From assembly GCF_000347175.1 (NCBI RefSeq), contig NZ_ANIK01000001.1, forward strand, positions 1-40,266: DNA of 40,266 bases, in the 5' to 3' direction. A program made the position numbers and the translations under genes. This DNA is from Leptospira alstonii serovar Sichuan str. 79601. GTDB taxonomy: Bacteria > Spirochaetota > Leptospiria > Leptospirales > Leptospiraceae. Below, piece after piece: positions 20,906 through 35,663 of this stretch (its first letter is position 1; each line of letters opens with the position of its first letter). The notes under the pieces are model-generated. The model saw only the letters and a list, made by a program, of their open reading frames with translations. It did not search any database and was not told the DNA's origin.

Positions 20906-21799
20906 TTAGGAGCGAGAAGACTCAAATCGGCTTTTCGTTTCGCGAACCAAGGCTTCCGCGAGTTTTGACAAACTCGGGCGAATCGATTTCTTGTGACAAA
21001 GATAAAATTTTCTTTCTACGAACAATTCGGGAATCGAAATCACTTTGAGCTTGGGCGTAAGGCTGTATTCCGATAAAAATCCGATTCCCAGATCCGCCTC
21101 GATACTTTTGATTACGGATTCTACGCTTCGAAGTTCCATCCCGATTTTCGGACGAAATGTTTTTCCGAACGAGCGGATCTTTTTTTCGACCGCCTTTCGG
21201 ATCGCCGAGGCGGGATGAAAAAACACGAAGGATTCTTCTTGAATGTCTTTGAGCGTTTGTTTTTTCTTTTGAAAAATTTTATGCGTTTTCGGCGCGACCG
21301 GAACGATTCTGTCGGAGAGAAACTCTCTGGAAACGAGACCGTGCTCGTTTACGGGTCCCGTTAGGATTCCCAAGTCGACTTCGTTTAACAAAATCGCTTC
21401 CTTGGTTTCCAAGGAATCCCCCTCTCTTACGGAAAGGACAAGATCCGGATGATTCTTTCGAATCTTCTTTAAAATTTCGGGGAGAATCCAAGCCGATACG
21501 GTTCCCCCGGCGGAGATGGAAAATTCTCCCGAGAGTTCTTTGCCCGGTTCTTTCATTCCGGATTTTAATTCTTCCCAGAGTTCCCGCATTTTCAGCGCAT
21601 AACCTAAAAAAACTTCTCCTTGGTAGGTGAGTCGTATCTGTCTGGGACCTCTTTCAAAAAGGGAGCAGCCCAATTCTTTTTCCAAAAGAAAAATCTGACG
21701 AGAAAGGGCGGGTTGTGTTAGGCCCAATGCACCGGCGGCTTTTTGAAACGTTCCCGCGTCCCTGATTTCGAGGAAGTATCGGATCTGTCTGAATTCCAT
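20906..21799 (-). CDS. LysR-family transcriptional regulator
   Basis: The 297-residue protein has the LysR winged helix-turn-helix at the N-terminus (AGTFQKAAGALGLTQPALSRQIFLLEKELGCSLFER) followed by a periplasmic-binding-like effector domain. It is divergent from leuC across a 98-bp gap that contains a perfect 7-3-7 palindrome. By the usual logic of LysR genes it probably controls leuCD and itself in response to a branched-chain amino acid pathway intermediate. Effector and direction of control cannot be read from the sequence. Confidence 0.93.
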   Translation of the reverse strand: MEFRQIRYFLEIRDAGTFQKAAGALGLTQPALSRQIFLLEKELGCSLFERGPRQIRLTYQGEVFLGYALKMRELWEELKSGMKEPGKELSGEFSISAGGTVSAWILPEILKKIRKNHPDLVLSVREGDSLETKEAILLNEVDLGILTGPVNEHGLVSREFLSDRIVPVAPKTHKIFQKKKQTLKDIQEESFVFFHPASAIRKAVEKKIRSFGKTFRPKIGMELRSVESVIKSIEADLGIGFLSEYSLTPKLKVISIPELFVERKFYLCHKKSIRPSLSKLAEALVRETKSRFESSRS

Positions 21800-21811
21800 C
21801 GATTCTTAATC

Positions 21812-21828
21812 TATAACTTTTAGTTATA
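21812..21828. promoter_or_regulatory. LysR-type operator candidate in the lysR-leuC gap
   Basis: TATAACT-TTT-AGTTATA is a perfect 7-bp inverted repeat with a 3-bp centre and fits the T-N11-A rule for LysR regulators. It begins 13 bp from the lysR start codon and overlaps a TATAAT (21825-21830) that could be the leuC -10 element. Confidence 0.6.
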
Positions 21829-21897
21829 ATGTCAATCAATCCTATTTATTTGCATTATAGGATTCTTTCTGCTATCTTCTTTTTATCGGGAGGAGAT

Positions 21898-23310
21898 ATG
21901 GCCGGTAAGACATTGTACGATAAGATTTGGGAGTCCAGAGTCGTTGTTCGCGACGGAGAAGAGGATATTCTTTACGTGGATAGACATTTTCTTCACGAAG
22001 TAACTTCTCCTCAGGCGTTTGCGGCTTTGAAGGAAAAAGGAAGATCGGTTCGCAGAAAAGACAGAACTCTTGCGATCATGGATCATAACGTTTCCACGAG
22101 GAATAGGGATTGGAACGGAGCCGGGGAAGTTTCTAAAAAACAGATGGAACTTCTTTCAAAAAACTGCGCGGAATTCGCACTCGAGCTTTTGGATATCGAT
22201 CATCCGGATCAGGGAGTCGTTCACGTAGTCGGTCCCGAGATGGGACTCACGTTACCCGGAACCGTGATTGTTTGCGGAGATTCGCACACTTCCACACACG
22301 GAGCGTTCGGCGCATTTGCATTAGGAATCGGAACGAGCGAGATCGAACACGTTTTAGCAACGCAGACAATTCGTCTTAAAAAATCAAAAAATTTTTCGGT
22401 AAAAATCATAGGAGAACTTTCTTCGGACGCAAGCGCGAAGGATTTGGCCTTATATTTGATCGGAAAGATCGGAACGGACGGAGGTCAAGGTTACGTCGTC
22501 GAATACTCCGGAGAAACAATCAGAAAGTTTTCCATGGAGGAAAGAATGACTCTTTGTAATCTTTGTGTCGAAGCGGGGGCAAGAGCCGGTTTGGTCGCGC
22601 CCGATCAAACTACGTTCGATTATATTGCCGGAAGGGATTACAGCCCCAAAGGCGAAGAGTTTAACAGAAAAGTAGAATATTGGAAAACTTTAAAGTCCGA
22701 CGCGGACGCAGTTTTTGATAAGACGTTCGTTTTGAACGCCGGTGAGGTTTCTCCGATGGTTACCTGGGGAACCAACCCCGGACAGGTGGTTCCCGTTCTT
22801 TCCAAAGTTCCCAATCCGGATGCTTTTCCCGATCCGGAAACAAGGGCTGCGGCAAGAAGATCCCTAGAATACATGGGGTTAAATCCCGGCGACGATATGA
22901 GTTCCGTAAAGATCGATAAGGTATTCATCGGTTCCTGTACGAACGCTCGTGTCGAAGACATACGAAGGGCCGCTCGAGTAGCAAAAGGAAAGCGAGTGTC
23001 GTCTAACGTGAAGGCGATCGTGGTTCCCGGTTCCGGAAGAGTAAAACGACAGGCTGAACAAGAGGGGCTGGACAAAATTCTCATCGAAGCCGGATTTGAA
23101 TGGAGACTTCCGGGATGTTCTATGTGTCTCGGGATGAACGACGACTATCTGCTTTCGGGGGAAAGATGCGCTTCCACTTCCAATCGCAACTTCGAGGGCA
23201 GACAAGGCAGGGGAGGTCGTACACATTTGGTAAGTCCGGAAAGCGCGGTCGTCGCCGCAGTTCTGGGAAGATTCGGAACGGTTCGAGAATTAGAGGAGGA
23301 AAGAATATGA
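21898..23310 (+). CDS. leuC: 3-isopropylmalate dehydratase large subunit
   Basis: The 470-residue aconitase-family subunit carries the [4Fe-4S] cluster that isomerises 2- to 3-isopropylmalate. The cluster cysteines are Cys347 (GSCTNAR), Cys407 and Cys410 (CSMCLG). In Leptospira the LeuCD enzyme also acts on citramalate in the pyruvate route to isoleucine (established knowledge of the genus). The frame opens upstream at 21829, but GGGAGGAG directly before ATG 21898 and the family N-terminus ([10 protein letters not shown]) fix the start. It overlaps leuD by 4 bp (ATGA), giving translational coupling. Confidence 0.97.
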   Translation: MAGKTLYDKIWESRVVVRDGEEDILYVDRHFLHEVTSPQAFAALKEKGRSVRRKDRTLAIMDHNVSTRNRDWNGAGEVSKKQMELLSKNCAEFALELLDIDHPDQGVVHVVGPEMGLTLPGTVIVCGDSHTSTHGAFGAFALGIGTSEIEHVLATQTIRLKKSKNFSVKIIGELSSDASAKDLALYLIGKIGTDGGQGYVVEYSGETIRKFSMEERMTLCNLCVEAGARAGLVAPDQTTFDYIAGRDYSPKGEEFNRKVEYWKTLKSDADAVFDKTFVLNAGEVSPMVTWGTNPGQVVPVLSKVPNPDAFPDPETRAAARRSLEYMGLNPGDDMSSVKIDKVFIGSCTNARVEDIRRAARVAKGKRVSSNVKAIVVPGSGRVKRQAEQEGLDKILIEAGFEWRLPGCSMCLGMNDDYLLSGERCASTSNRNFEGRQGRGGRTHLVSPESAVVAAVLGRFGTVRELEEERI

Positions 23311-23900
23311 GTCGGGCTTGGACAAAACACGAAGGGATTGCGGTTCCTCTGTATGGAAAGGATATAGATACGGATCAAATTCTCCCGAAACAATTTATGA
23401 AAAAGACGGAACGCACCGGATTTGGAGTTCACTTATTTCATAACTGGAGATATACGGACGAAGAGGGCAAGGTACCGGATTCAAATTTTGTTTTGAATCA
23501 ATCGCGTTACAAGGGCGCTTCCGTTTTGATTGCGGGCGAGAATTTCGGATGCGGTTCGAGCAGAGAACACGCTCCTTGGAGTTTAGCCGATTACGGTTTT
23601 AGGGCCGTGATCGCCCCTTCTTTTGCGGATATCTTTTTCGGAAATTGTGCGAAGAACGGAATCGCTTTGGTTTGTCTTTCTTTCGTAGAAGTGGAAGAAA
23701 TTCTACAATTCGTAACTGCGAACGACGGAGTGAAAATAACCGTGGACCTGGACCGGTTCCTTCTCTTTGTAGGCGATAAAAAGTATCGTTTTACTTTGTC
23801 CGAATCTTTTGCGAATCGTATTCGAAACGGTTGGGACGATATCGATCTAACGAGAAAACACATTCAAAAAATTGAATTCTTTGAGTCCACTCTTCGGTGA
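23307..23900 (+). CDS. leuD: 3-isopropylmalate dehydratase small subunit
   Basis: The 197-residue swivelling subunit pairs with LeuC. Diagnostic segments are [30 protein letters not shown] and [15 protein letters not shown]. The longer open frame starts 69 codons upstream inside leuC. The ATG overlapping the leuC stop, behind AGAGGAGG, is clearly the real start and gives the normal family length. No other leu gene follows. Confidence 0.97.
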   Translation: MSRAWTKHEGIAVPLYGKDIDTDQILPKQFMKKTERTGFGVHLFHNWRYTDEEGKVPDSNFVLNQSRYKGASVLIAGENFGCGSSREHAPWSLADYGFRAVIAPSFADIFFGNCAKNGIALVCLSFVEVEEILQFVTANDGVKITVDLDRFLLFVGDKKYRFTLSESFANRIRNGWDDIDLTRKHIQKIEFFESTLR

Positions 23901-23910
23901 AGAATTGGAG

Positions 23911-23974
23911 CTTATCTTAAAAGTTGGCTTCTTTTCCGCATGAACTTGCCGGATTAAGAAAGTTTTAGGATAAG
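23911..23974. other. Imperfect inverted repeat after leuD
   Basis: CTTATCTTAAAA (23911-23922) and TTTTAGGATAAG (23963-23974) pair with one mismatch across a 40-base loop, starting 10 bp after the leuD stop. It could help end transcription or stabilise the 3' end, but it lacks a T-run. The rest of the gap to 24176 holds no gene; a TATAAT at 24125-24130 may be part of the lpxD promoter. Confidence 0.4.
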
Positions 23975-24176
23975 TTCCGAGAAATTCTTTTCAATCCGCA
24001 TTTTCTTTGAATTGCTGGGATGGGCAGGCAATACGAATTTCGATTCCATTTGTGACTCTTTTTTACAAAAAAGATTCACATTTACAACATGACGAACAGT
24101 GTCCGTTTGCGTTTTATATTGAATTATAATATAAAAACGAGTTGAGTCCTTTTTTATATAATAAAAATGTGATCTT

Positions 24177-25193
<1,017 letters not shown>

Positions 25194-25278
25194 TTTAAAG
25201 AATAGGGTTCTCGATCTTTTTCGAAAGTAGGAAGGTGCGACTCGTTTAACATGAATTCGGCGAGGGGCCGCTCGCTTC

Positions 25279-25349
25279 CTGCTCCAATCAATAAATTGAT
25301 AGATTGCTCTAAGAGCGAAATTTTTTCGTAATTCCAATTGGTTGATTCC
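25279..25349 (+). repeat. 71-bp hairpin repeat, copy A
   Basis: This runs from CTGCTCCAATCAATAAATTG to CCAATTGGTTGATTCC and matches 28583-28653 at about 65 of 71 positions by eye. Its ends are an inverted repeat, imperfect in this copy, around an inner CGAAA-TTT-TTTCG hairpin. Confidence 0.8.
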
Positions 25350-25427
25350 CAGAACGCGATCCACAACCGAGCGACCGTAGGAGCGAGGTTTGAGTTTAGA
25401 GAGTGTTCGGCCGAGTTCAACTTCAAT

Positions 25428-25454
25428 CGCTTTCGCATCGGTTATACCGAACTC
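25428..25454 (-). repeat. GAGTTCGG/GATGCGAAAGCG dispersed repeat, copy 2
   Basis: On the minus strand this reads GAGTTCGGTATAACCGATGC then GAAAGCG. It differs from 4136-4162 at one position and keeps the CGGT-ATA-ACCG hairpin. Similarity continues into ATTGAAG, as in the copies at 28662 and 39740. Confidence 0.75.
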
Positions 25455-25592
25455 AGATTGTTTTAGTAATCAAGTTACGATTTTTTTTAAAAGAAAGTAT
25501 GTTTTGAGATAAGTCTTAAACGATCGGTTGGAAAGTAAGGATTGAATCTGCCTTTTGATTTTCGAAATTGGTAAAAGAGGTTCATTGCTTTT

Positions 25593-26501
25593 ATGCCATC
25601 GAACGCAAGCGCGAAATTTTACGTCTTTCTAGTGATTGCCATGATTTCCTGGGGTTTTGCTTGGCCTTCGGCAAAACTAATCGTAGGAACTCAACATCCG
25701 AACGTGATCATCTTCTGGAGATTTTTGGCGACTGCGATTTCGCTTTTTCCGATCGTTCTCTGGAGAAAGGAATCCCTTCGTCTACCGAACTATAAAACCT
25801 GGTTTCAGGTCGCGATCGGCGGCGCTCTTTATACGATTTACAATCAATTCTTTCTCTTGGGTTTAAAGAACGGACTTGCGGGAGCGGGTGGTGTTCTTGT
25901 GACGACGATGAATCCGATTTTTACGTACGTGTTCGTACATTCTTTCCAAAAGAAATTGCCGTCCGCTCGCGAAGGGATCGGACTTTTACTCGGGTTGGTC
26001 GGAGGTTGTATTCTTCTCAGACTTTGGGAACTCGATCCGAATTCCCTATTCCTCTCCGGAAATATTTTCTTTCTTCTTTGTGCGTTTAGTTGGGCTTTTT
26101 TAAGCATGAATAGTCATAGTACGGGTCAGACGATTTCTCCGCTTGTGTACAGTTTTTACGTTTTTACGATCGGAACGATTCTCGATTTTTTTCTCGCCTT
26201 TCCGTACGGAGTGGAGAATGCCTTAAATTCCGGGCCGCAGTTTTGGTTTCACATCCTTTATCTTTCCGTGGTTTCTACGACTTTCGGGACTACGGTTTAT
26301 TTTTTTGCTTCCAGTAAATTGGGTTCGAGGGTTGCGAGTTCGTTTATCTTTTTGGTTCCCGTCACGGCTCTTTCTGGAAGTTGGATTTTTTTGGATGAAA
26401 CTCCGAGTTTTGCGACAACGATCGGCGGGACCTTTGCCGTGTTTGCGGTTTTTCTTTTGAATCGAAATCGGAACGGTGAAAATAAAAAAGATGAATTTTG
26501 A
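25593..26501 (+). CDS. DMT-family transporter (EamA domains)
   Basis: The 302-residue protein has about ten hydrophobic segments arranged as two EamA repeats (about 8-140 and 155-293). MISWGFAWPSAKLIVG at the start and FLDETPSFATTIGGTFAVFAVFLLNRNR at the end are typical of the drug/metabolite transporter superfamily, inner-membrane exporters of metabolites or amino acids. The substrate is unknown. It stands alone, with repeat-rich gaps on both sides. Confidence 0.9.
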   Translation: MPSNASAKFYVFLVIAMISWGFAWPSAKLIVGTQHPNVIIFWRFLATAISLFPIVLWRKESLRLPNYKTWFQVAIGGALYTIYNQFFLLGLKNGLAGAGGVLVTTMNPIFTYVFVHSFQKKLPSAREGIGLLLGLVGGCILLRLWELDPNSLFLSGNIFFLLCAFSWAFLSMNSHSTGQTISPLVYSFYVFTIGTILDFFLAFPYGVENALNSGPQFWFHILYLSVVSTTFGTTVYFFASSKLGSRVASSFIFLVPVTALSGSWIFLDETPSFATTIGGTFAVFAVFLLNRNRNGENKKDEF

Positions 26502-26513
26502 GTTTTCGTTCGT

Positions 26514-26581
26514 TCGGATTTATTACAAAAAAGATCAAGTTTGAAAAAAGAATTTTTCGGATCTTTCTCCTTGAAATCCGA
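26514..26581. terminator. Nested inverted repeat after the DMT transporter gene
   Basis: Three arm pairs nest around one centre: TCGGATTT/AAATCCGA (26514-26521, 26574-26581), AAAGATC/GATCTTT (26530-26536, 26560-26566) and GAAAAA/TTTTTC (26543-26548, 26553-26558). It starts 12 bp after the DMT gene stop. There is no terminal T-run, so a classical intrinsic terminator is uncertain. Confidence 0.45.
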
Positions 26582-26638
26582 TTACCTCAATGAAGATGAA
26601 AGGGATCGTGTAAATAAACATGGATTACACCAAAACTT

Positions 26639-26702
26639 GAGATCTGATTCCTTGTATGTAAAGTCCTAAACCCTGAGATCTGATTCCTAACCACTGATTC
26701 CT
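26639..26702. repeat. Short direct repeats GAGATCTGATTCCT
   Basis: GAGATCTGATTCCT occurs at 26639-26652 and 26675-26688, and its CTGATTCCT core occurs again at 26694-26702. Spacing is irregular (36 then 14 bp), so this is not a CRISPR or a regular tandem array. Confidence 0.65.
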
Positions 26703-26939
26703 AGTATGAACTCCTGCATTTTATTACAATTATACCGAATGATTGTAACTGATTTATTTTAAAGTTTCGGGACCAGACTCTTATTTTAAACTTGTTCCGA
26801 CAAACGATCCGGCCAAAAAAACTTGAACTTATTCAGAGATTCAATCAAGGCCGGTTGTAATTTGATTCCGAGCTTATAGTATGATCCTTTACGCCGAACC
26901 CGCGTTATATTAGGATTGTATAATTTTGGTGCGGGAACG

Positions 26940-27013
26940 TTTTACTGATATCTATAAAATTGAGTACTGTTAATTTTCATCGCAAAATATTGGGTACTTT
27001 ATTGTATACATAG
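26940..27013 (+). repeat. TTTTACTGAT dispersed repeat, copy 1
   Basis: This copy (TTTTACTGATATCTATAAAA, then GAGTACTGTTAATTTT, GCAAAATATTGGGTACTTTA) matches 29427-29514. The second copy carries about 15 extra bases bounded by GCAAAA. Here it lies downstream of the minus-strand gene at 27051 and precedes no start codon. Confidence 0.75.
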
Positions 27014-27050
27014 TAGGGCAAATACTTATCGGCGATATTTTCGCCAGCTT

Positions 27051-27272
27051 TTAACCCCAGTGGCTTTTGTAGTAATGAGTTCCGGATGGGGCGATTTCAA
27101 AACCTTCCGGATGTTCGATCACGAACCTGGATTCTTTTAAATCCTCCAGATGGGGTCTGAGTTGATACGCGGATTGAGCCGTGTTGATCACCAAGTCCTC
27201 GATGGTCGTCATTTTTCCGGATTGAGAGGCGTGATAAATATCCTGAAAAATTTGAGTGGAAAGGGAATTCAT
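27051..27272 (-). CDS. Small protein of unknown function, winged-helix-like
   Basis: The 73-residue protein (starting MNSLSTQIFQDIYHASQSGK) looks like a small helical domain with a winged-helix flavour: the segment TIEDLVINTAQSAYQLRPHL resembles a helix-turn-helix, followed by a short FVIEHPEGFEIAPSG hairpin. The gene is supported by a strong AAGGAGA ribosome binding site 8 bp before the ATG. It stands alone in repeat-rich DNA. I do not recognise a named family; a DNA-binding or regulatory role is only a guess from shape. Confidence 0.7.
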   Translation of the reverse strand: MNSLSTQIFQDIYHASQSGKMTTIEDLVINTAQSAYQLRPHLEDLKESRFVIEHPEGFEIAPSGTHYYKSHWG

Positions 27273-28241
<969 letters not shown>

Positions 28242-28532
28242 AACCGCGAAGTGTTACCTCAATTTTTCTCTCTAAGGATCACAACACAATAGAATCGTTG
28301 AAAAAATAATTTTAGATCGCATTTTATTTCATTAGAATAGGCGGTCCCGTGCGGTTTGATAATATGAATCGTAGAATTTTCAACAACTCTAATGATTTCC
28401 GACGCGTTTTATAAAGCCCTTACGGTAAAAAACGGAAAAATTTTAACCCCTGACAACGAATCACTGGCCACTTGAAACATAACCAAGTTTTTCTAACATA
28501 ACGTGAATTCGACGGTTAAAAGTTTGGGCGAA

Positions 28533-28573
28533 TCCAGCCCCGGTTTTTTCTTACGGAAAAAACCGGGGCTGGA
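28533..28573. other. 18-bp perfect hairpin
   Basis: TCCAGCCCCGGTTTTTTC (28533-28550) and GAAAAAACCGGGGCTGGA (28556-28573) are perfectly complementary around the loop TTACG. The T-tract lies inside the stem, not after it, so this is not a standard terminator, though it could block RNA polymerase or protect RNA ends. It sits directly before the 71-bp repeat copy B. Confidence 0.8.
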
Positions 28574-28582
28574 CCGCGCTTT

Positions 28583-28653
28583 CTGCTCCAATCAACAAAT
28601 TGATAGATTGCTCTAAAAACGAAATTTTTTCGCGATTCCAATTTGTTGATTCC
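28583..28653 (+). repeat. 71-bp hairpin repeat, copy B
   Basis: The ends AATCAACAAATTG (28590-28602) and CAATTTGTTGATT (28639-28651) are a perfect 13-bp inverted repeat around the inner CGAAA/TTTCG hairpin. It is followed almost directly by the GATGCGAAAGCG repeat, unlike copy A, where about 71 bp intervene. Confidence 0.85.
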
Positions 28654-28661
28654 GCTTCAAT

Positions 28662-28687
28662 CGCTTTCGCATTGGTTGCACCGAACT
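28662..28687 (-). repeat. GAGTTCGG/GATGCGAAAGCG dispersed repeat, copy 3
   Basis: On the minus strand this reads AAGTTCGGTGCAACCAATGC then GAAAGCG, continuing into ATTGAAGCGG. It is the most diverged of the four copies, and its CGGT/ACC stem is weakened. Confidence 0.6.
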
Positions 28688-28737
28688 TACGTTAACATAT
28701 AGTTCACGTTTGATTATTTAGCGCTCAATAGGGAATT

Positions 28738-28769
28738 AAAAACGAAGAATTTCCGTTTTTTGAAAAACG
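28738..28769 (+). promoter_or_regulatory. Alternating inverted repeats before the glutathione peroxidase gene
   Basis: AAAAACG (28738-28744), CGTTTTT (28754-28760) and AAAAACG (28763-28769) form two mutually exclusive pairings. They end 52 bp before the start codon. They may be an operator or a leader structure; there is no direct evidence for either. Confidence 0.35.
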
Positions 28770-28821
28770 ATTGAAACAAATACGAATTCGGATTTAAATT
28801 CATGAAAGAAGGTTACAATCC

Positions 28822-29370
28822 ATGCAGTTAAAAATTTTCATTTTGTTTTTTATTTTGGGAATTCTTTTTCCGTTAGGCGGAGTTTTTGCAAAGGAAGGTT
28901 TTTACGATTTTAAAGTAAAGGACATCAAGGGTAACGACATAACTCTTTCCAAATATAAGGGAAAAGTGATAATGGTGGTTAACGTAGCTTCCAAATGCGG
29001 TTATACGTATCAGTACGAAAATCTTGAAAAAGTCTATAAGAAGTATAAGGATCGGGGATTTGTAGTAGTCGGTTTTCCGGCCAATAATTTCGGAAGCCAA
29101 GAGCCCGGAACCGATCGGGAAATCGAAACCTTTTGCAGAATTCAGAAAGGCGCGAGTTTTGATATGATGTCGAAAATTTCCGTCAAAGGAAAAGACAAAC
29201 ATCCTTTGTATTCTTATCTGACCGAAAATTCTCCGAATCCCGGAGAAGTGGAATGGAACTTTGAGAAGATTCTGATTTCAAAAGAAGGAAAGATCGAAGC
29301 GAGATATCGTTCCGCCGTGGAACCGGACAGTTCCGCAGTGACGCAGAAAATCGAATCTCTTTTGAAGTAG
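28822..29370 (+). CDS. Glutathione peroxidase family (exported, Cys type)
   Basis: The 182-residue protein reduces peroxides with a cysteine, not selenocysteine. The peroxidatic Cys59 lies in [13 protein letters not shown]; Gln93 (GSQEPG) and Trp145 (VEWNFEK) complete the catalytic site. Cys105 in ETFC sits where the thioredoxin-dependent branch has its resolving cysteine, so thioredoxin is a likelier reductant than glutathione. A signal peptide (about residues 1-23, ending VFA) predicts a periplasmic location. The ribosome binding site is GAAGG. No PerR-like palindrome is seen upstream. Confidence 0.93.
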   Translation: MQLKIFILFFILGILFPLGGVFAKEGFYDFKVKDIKGNDITLSKYKGKVIMVVNVASKCGYTYQYENLEKVYKKYKDRGFVVVGFPANNFGSQEPGTDREIETFCRIQKGASFDMMSKISVKGKDKHPLYSYLTENSPNPGEVEWNFEKILISKEGKIEARYRSAVEPDSSAVTQKIESLLK

Positions 29371-29426
29371 GCTCCTTTTGAATTTGAGGATTCTACTTTC
29401 GAAAACGTATTGCCCGCGATTTTTCC

Positions 29427-29514
29427 TTTTACTGATCTTTATAAAATCGAGTACCGTTAATTTTTATCGCAAAACCTGCTTCAATGCAAAATATTAGTAC
29501 TTTATTATATAGCT
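29427..29514 (+). repeat. TTTTACTGAT dispersed repeat, copy 2 (leader of the ChaN-like gene)
   Basis: This copy runs up to the base before the ATG at 29515. Relative to 26940-27013 it has about 15 extra bases (CCTGCTTCAAT flanked by GCAAAA on both sides), consistent with a small duplication or insertion. No Shine-Dalgarno sequence is visible before the ATG, so the repeat supplies the whole proximal leader. Confidence 0.75.
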
Positions 29515-30414
29515 ATGAGTAAAATACGATTTCTTACGTTTCTGCTGATCTTTTTCTGGAACGGTCTTTCCATCTTTCCCGAAACTAAACTCGAAAACGA
29601 GGAAAGTCCTCGGCCGATCTCCATCCAAAAGGGGACGACCGAGACGGGGGTTGATCCCGAAGCGATCTTTAAAGCATTTGAAAATCATGATATCTTAATA
29701 TTTGGGGAGGAACACGACGATATCGTCGGTCACAAAATTCGCCTGGATTGGTTCAAAAAAATCGCTTTGAAAACTCCGGTGATTCTTTCCCTGGAAATGT
29801 TGGAACGGGATCAACAAAAAACCTTGGATGAATATTTAAACGGTCAGATCGGAGAAAAGGCTTTCTTCAACGCTCTAAAGTTTTGGCCCAATTATTTACG
29901 GGACTATCATCCTTTTGTGCAATTCGCAAAAGAACACGGGATTCCGGTGCTTGCATCCAACGTTCCTAGAAAATACGCCAACCTGGTTTCTTCCTCCGGA
30001 CTCGAAGCGTTATTTAAGATTCGTTCCGTTTTTTTACCGCCTAAATATCTGATTCGTAGATTCTCCCAGGAAGATTACGAAACTAAAATTAAGAATATTC
30101 TTAAATTACATCCGGGTATGAATTTCGACGCGAACACCGAACGGAGATTTGTGGACGCTCAGTATCTTTGGGACGCAGGGATGGCCGACTCGGTCGCCAA
30201 TACGTTTTTGACAAAAAGACGAAAGGTGATTCATATCAACGGTCGTTTTCACAGTGACGAAGGTTTCGGCGTCGTTCATAGACTTCGCGAGGTCGGATTC
30301 AAAATCCTCTCGATTTCCATGTTTCCTCTGAAGAAGGATAACGTAGTTCCGACCGAAATACTCAAGGGTTGTGATTTTACCGTGATTACGGAAAGGAGGC
30401 AAAAAGAGAATTAA
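29515..30414 (+). CDS. ChaN-family (haem-binding uptake/Tiki-like) exported protein
   Basis: The 299-residue protein has an N-terminal signal-like segment ([20 protein letters not shown]) without a clear lipobox. The ChaN/Tiki signature follows: [59 protein letters not shown] and [18 protein letters not shown]. In Campylobacter ChaN binds haem; other Tiki-fold members are metalloproteases, and the conserved acid/His residues fit either. The start codon directly abuts a dispersed repeat and no ribosome binding site is visible. Next downstream is the class A PBP gene. Confidence 0.85.
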   Translation: MSKIRFLTFLLIFFWNGLSIFPETKLENEESPRPISIQKGTTETGVDPEAIFKAFENHDILIFGEEHDDIVGHKIRLDWFKKIALKTPVILSLEMLERDQQKTLDEYLNGQIGEKAFFNALKFWPNYLRDYHPFVQFAKEHGIPVLASNVPRKYANLVSSSGLEALFKIRSVFLPPKYLIRRFSQEDYETKIKNILKLHPGMNFDANTERRFVDAQYLWDAGMADSVANTFLTKRRKVIHINGRFHSDEGFGVVHRLREVGFKILSISMFPLKKDNVVPTEILKGCDFTVITERRQKEN

Positions 30415-30456
30415 AGTGCTTGTCCGGAACTCGAAGATCTTCCGACAATTAAGAGG

Positions 30457-34795
<4,339 letters not shown>

Positions 34796-35110
34796 TTTTG
34801 AATTGTTGCCACCTAATCTAGGACGCTTCCGATTCGTCAGAAAAGGAAATCGAAAATTTTTCCCTACCTTTTATCCCCGACTTGGATTATGGTTTTTATC
34901 CGCTTTATAAAAGAACATTGGGGCGTACGGTCGGGTAAGTTCTTTCCGATAAAAAGAAATCCTTTTGAAAACTGCCGACCACAGGTTCCTATCTCTGGTC
35001 AATAAATTTCAAATCTATTTATATATTTCGCGTTTCAGGTCGCGTTTTTCGTTTCTTATGGAAACTCAAAACGCTTTCACTCGCAAGCTTCGAAGTAACT
35101 CAGCAGATTC

Positions 35111-35196
35111 TTCCCTATGGGTCAGAATCTATCTTCCAGATTCGTTTTTATTTATTAAGATTTTATTGTAAAGGTAGGAAAATGAAATTGGGCAGG
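35111..35196. repeat. tRNA-Tyr downstream flank, displaced copy
   Basis: This segment aligns with 35361-35461. It shares CCTATGGGTC, a 16-base block TTCCAGATTCGTTTTT (35134-35149 and 35398-35413), TAAGATTTT, GGAAAA, and finally TTGGGCAGG, where GGGCAGG is the complement of the tRNA-Tyr 3' acceptor strand. The copies differ by small indels. Confidence 0.75.
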
Positions 35197-35199
35197 TTT

Positions 35200-35245
35200 T
35201 CTCAACTTCGTTGAGAGCCAACGCCTTTGCTTTGCGGCTTTTGGC
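35200..35245 (-). repeat. GAA-loop hairpin repeat, copy 3 (inverted)
   Basis: On the minus strand this reads GCCAAAAGCCGCAAAGCAAA, then GGCGTTGGC and TCTCAAC-GAA-GTTGAGA. It aligns with copy 2 along its length. Both stem arms have changed relative to copies 1 and 2, so pairing is kept. Confidence 0.8.
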
Positions 35246-35291
35246 AATCTTGCTCCTTATGAGTCGCTCGATTGGATTCGCCTCCCCTTCG

Positions 35292-35330
<39 letters not shown>

Positions 35331-35452
35331 TGCTTGCTCGACTTCCTGTCTCGCATCGCTTCCTATGGGTCGCGATCGCATTGCTCTATTCGAATCATTC
35401 CAGATTCGTTTTTGTTTGTAAGATTTTGCTGGATGAAAGTGAGGAAAAATTT

Positions 35453-35544
<92 letters not shown>

Positions 35545-35545
35545 T

Positions 35546-35622
<77 letters not shown>

Positions 35623-35636
35623 CGCTATCGGAGCCA

Positions 35637-35663
35637 GTATTACAGGCTGTTTTCCTCGGTCAA
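35637..35663 (-). promoter_or_regulatory. Candidate promoter of the tRNA-Thr/tRNA-Tyr unit
   Basis: On the minus strand TTGACC (complement of 35658-35663) is followed after 15 bp by TAATAC (complement of 35637-35642), about 18 bp before tRNA-Thr. The spacing is shorter than the ideal 17 bp. Confidence 0.35.

Larger units (their letters stand above)
25194..25592. repeat. Gene-free composite repeat region after lpxD
   Basis: No gene is found. The region contains a 71-bp hairpin element (25279-25349), then about 71 bp carrying AACGCGATCC and CGAGCGACCGTAGGAGCGAG modules like those at 40081-40147, then the GATGCGAAAGCG repeat inverted (25428-25454). The same outer modules lie next to each other at 28583-28687 without the middle part. 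Confidence 0.7.
26502..27050. other. Long gene-free region with nested and direct repeats
   Basis: I see no gene in these 549 bp. It opens with a nested inverted repeat (26514-26581), continues with a cluster of CTGATTCCT repeats (26639-26702), and ends with a dispersed repeat (26940-27013) related to the leader of the gene at 29515. The middle (about 26703-26939) shows nothing I can interpret. Confidence 0.6.
28242..28821. repeat. Gene-free region with strong hairpin and composite repeat
   Basis: No gene is supported in these 580 bp. It includes an 18-bp perfect hairpin (28533-28573), the second copy of the 71-bp hairpin repeat (28583-28653), an inverted GATGCGAAAGCG repeat (28662-28687) and alternating inverted repeats before the next gene (28738-28769). 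The first 290 bp (28242-28532) show nothing I can interpret. Confidence 0.65.

Noticed and set aside
26639..26702. CRISPR-like short direct repeats
   Set aside because: Only two to three units of 9-14 bp with uneven spacing, and no cas genes in the window.
28822..29370. Selenocysteine in the glutathione peroxidase
   Set aside because: The peroxidatic position is an ordinary Cys codon (Cys59). No in-frame TGA is present.
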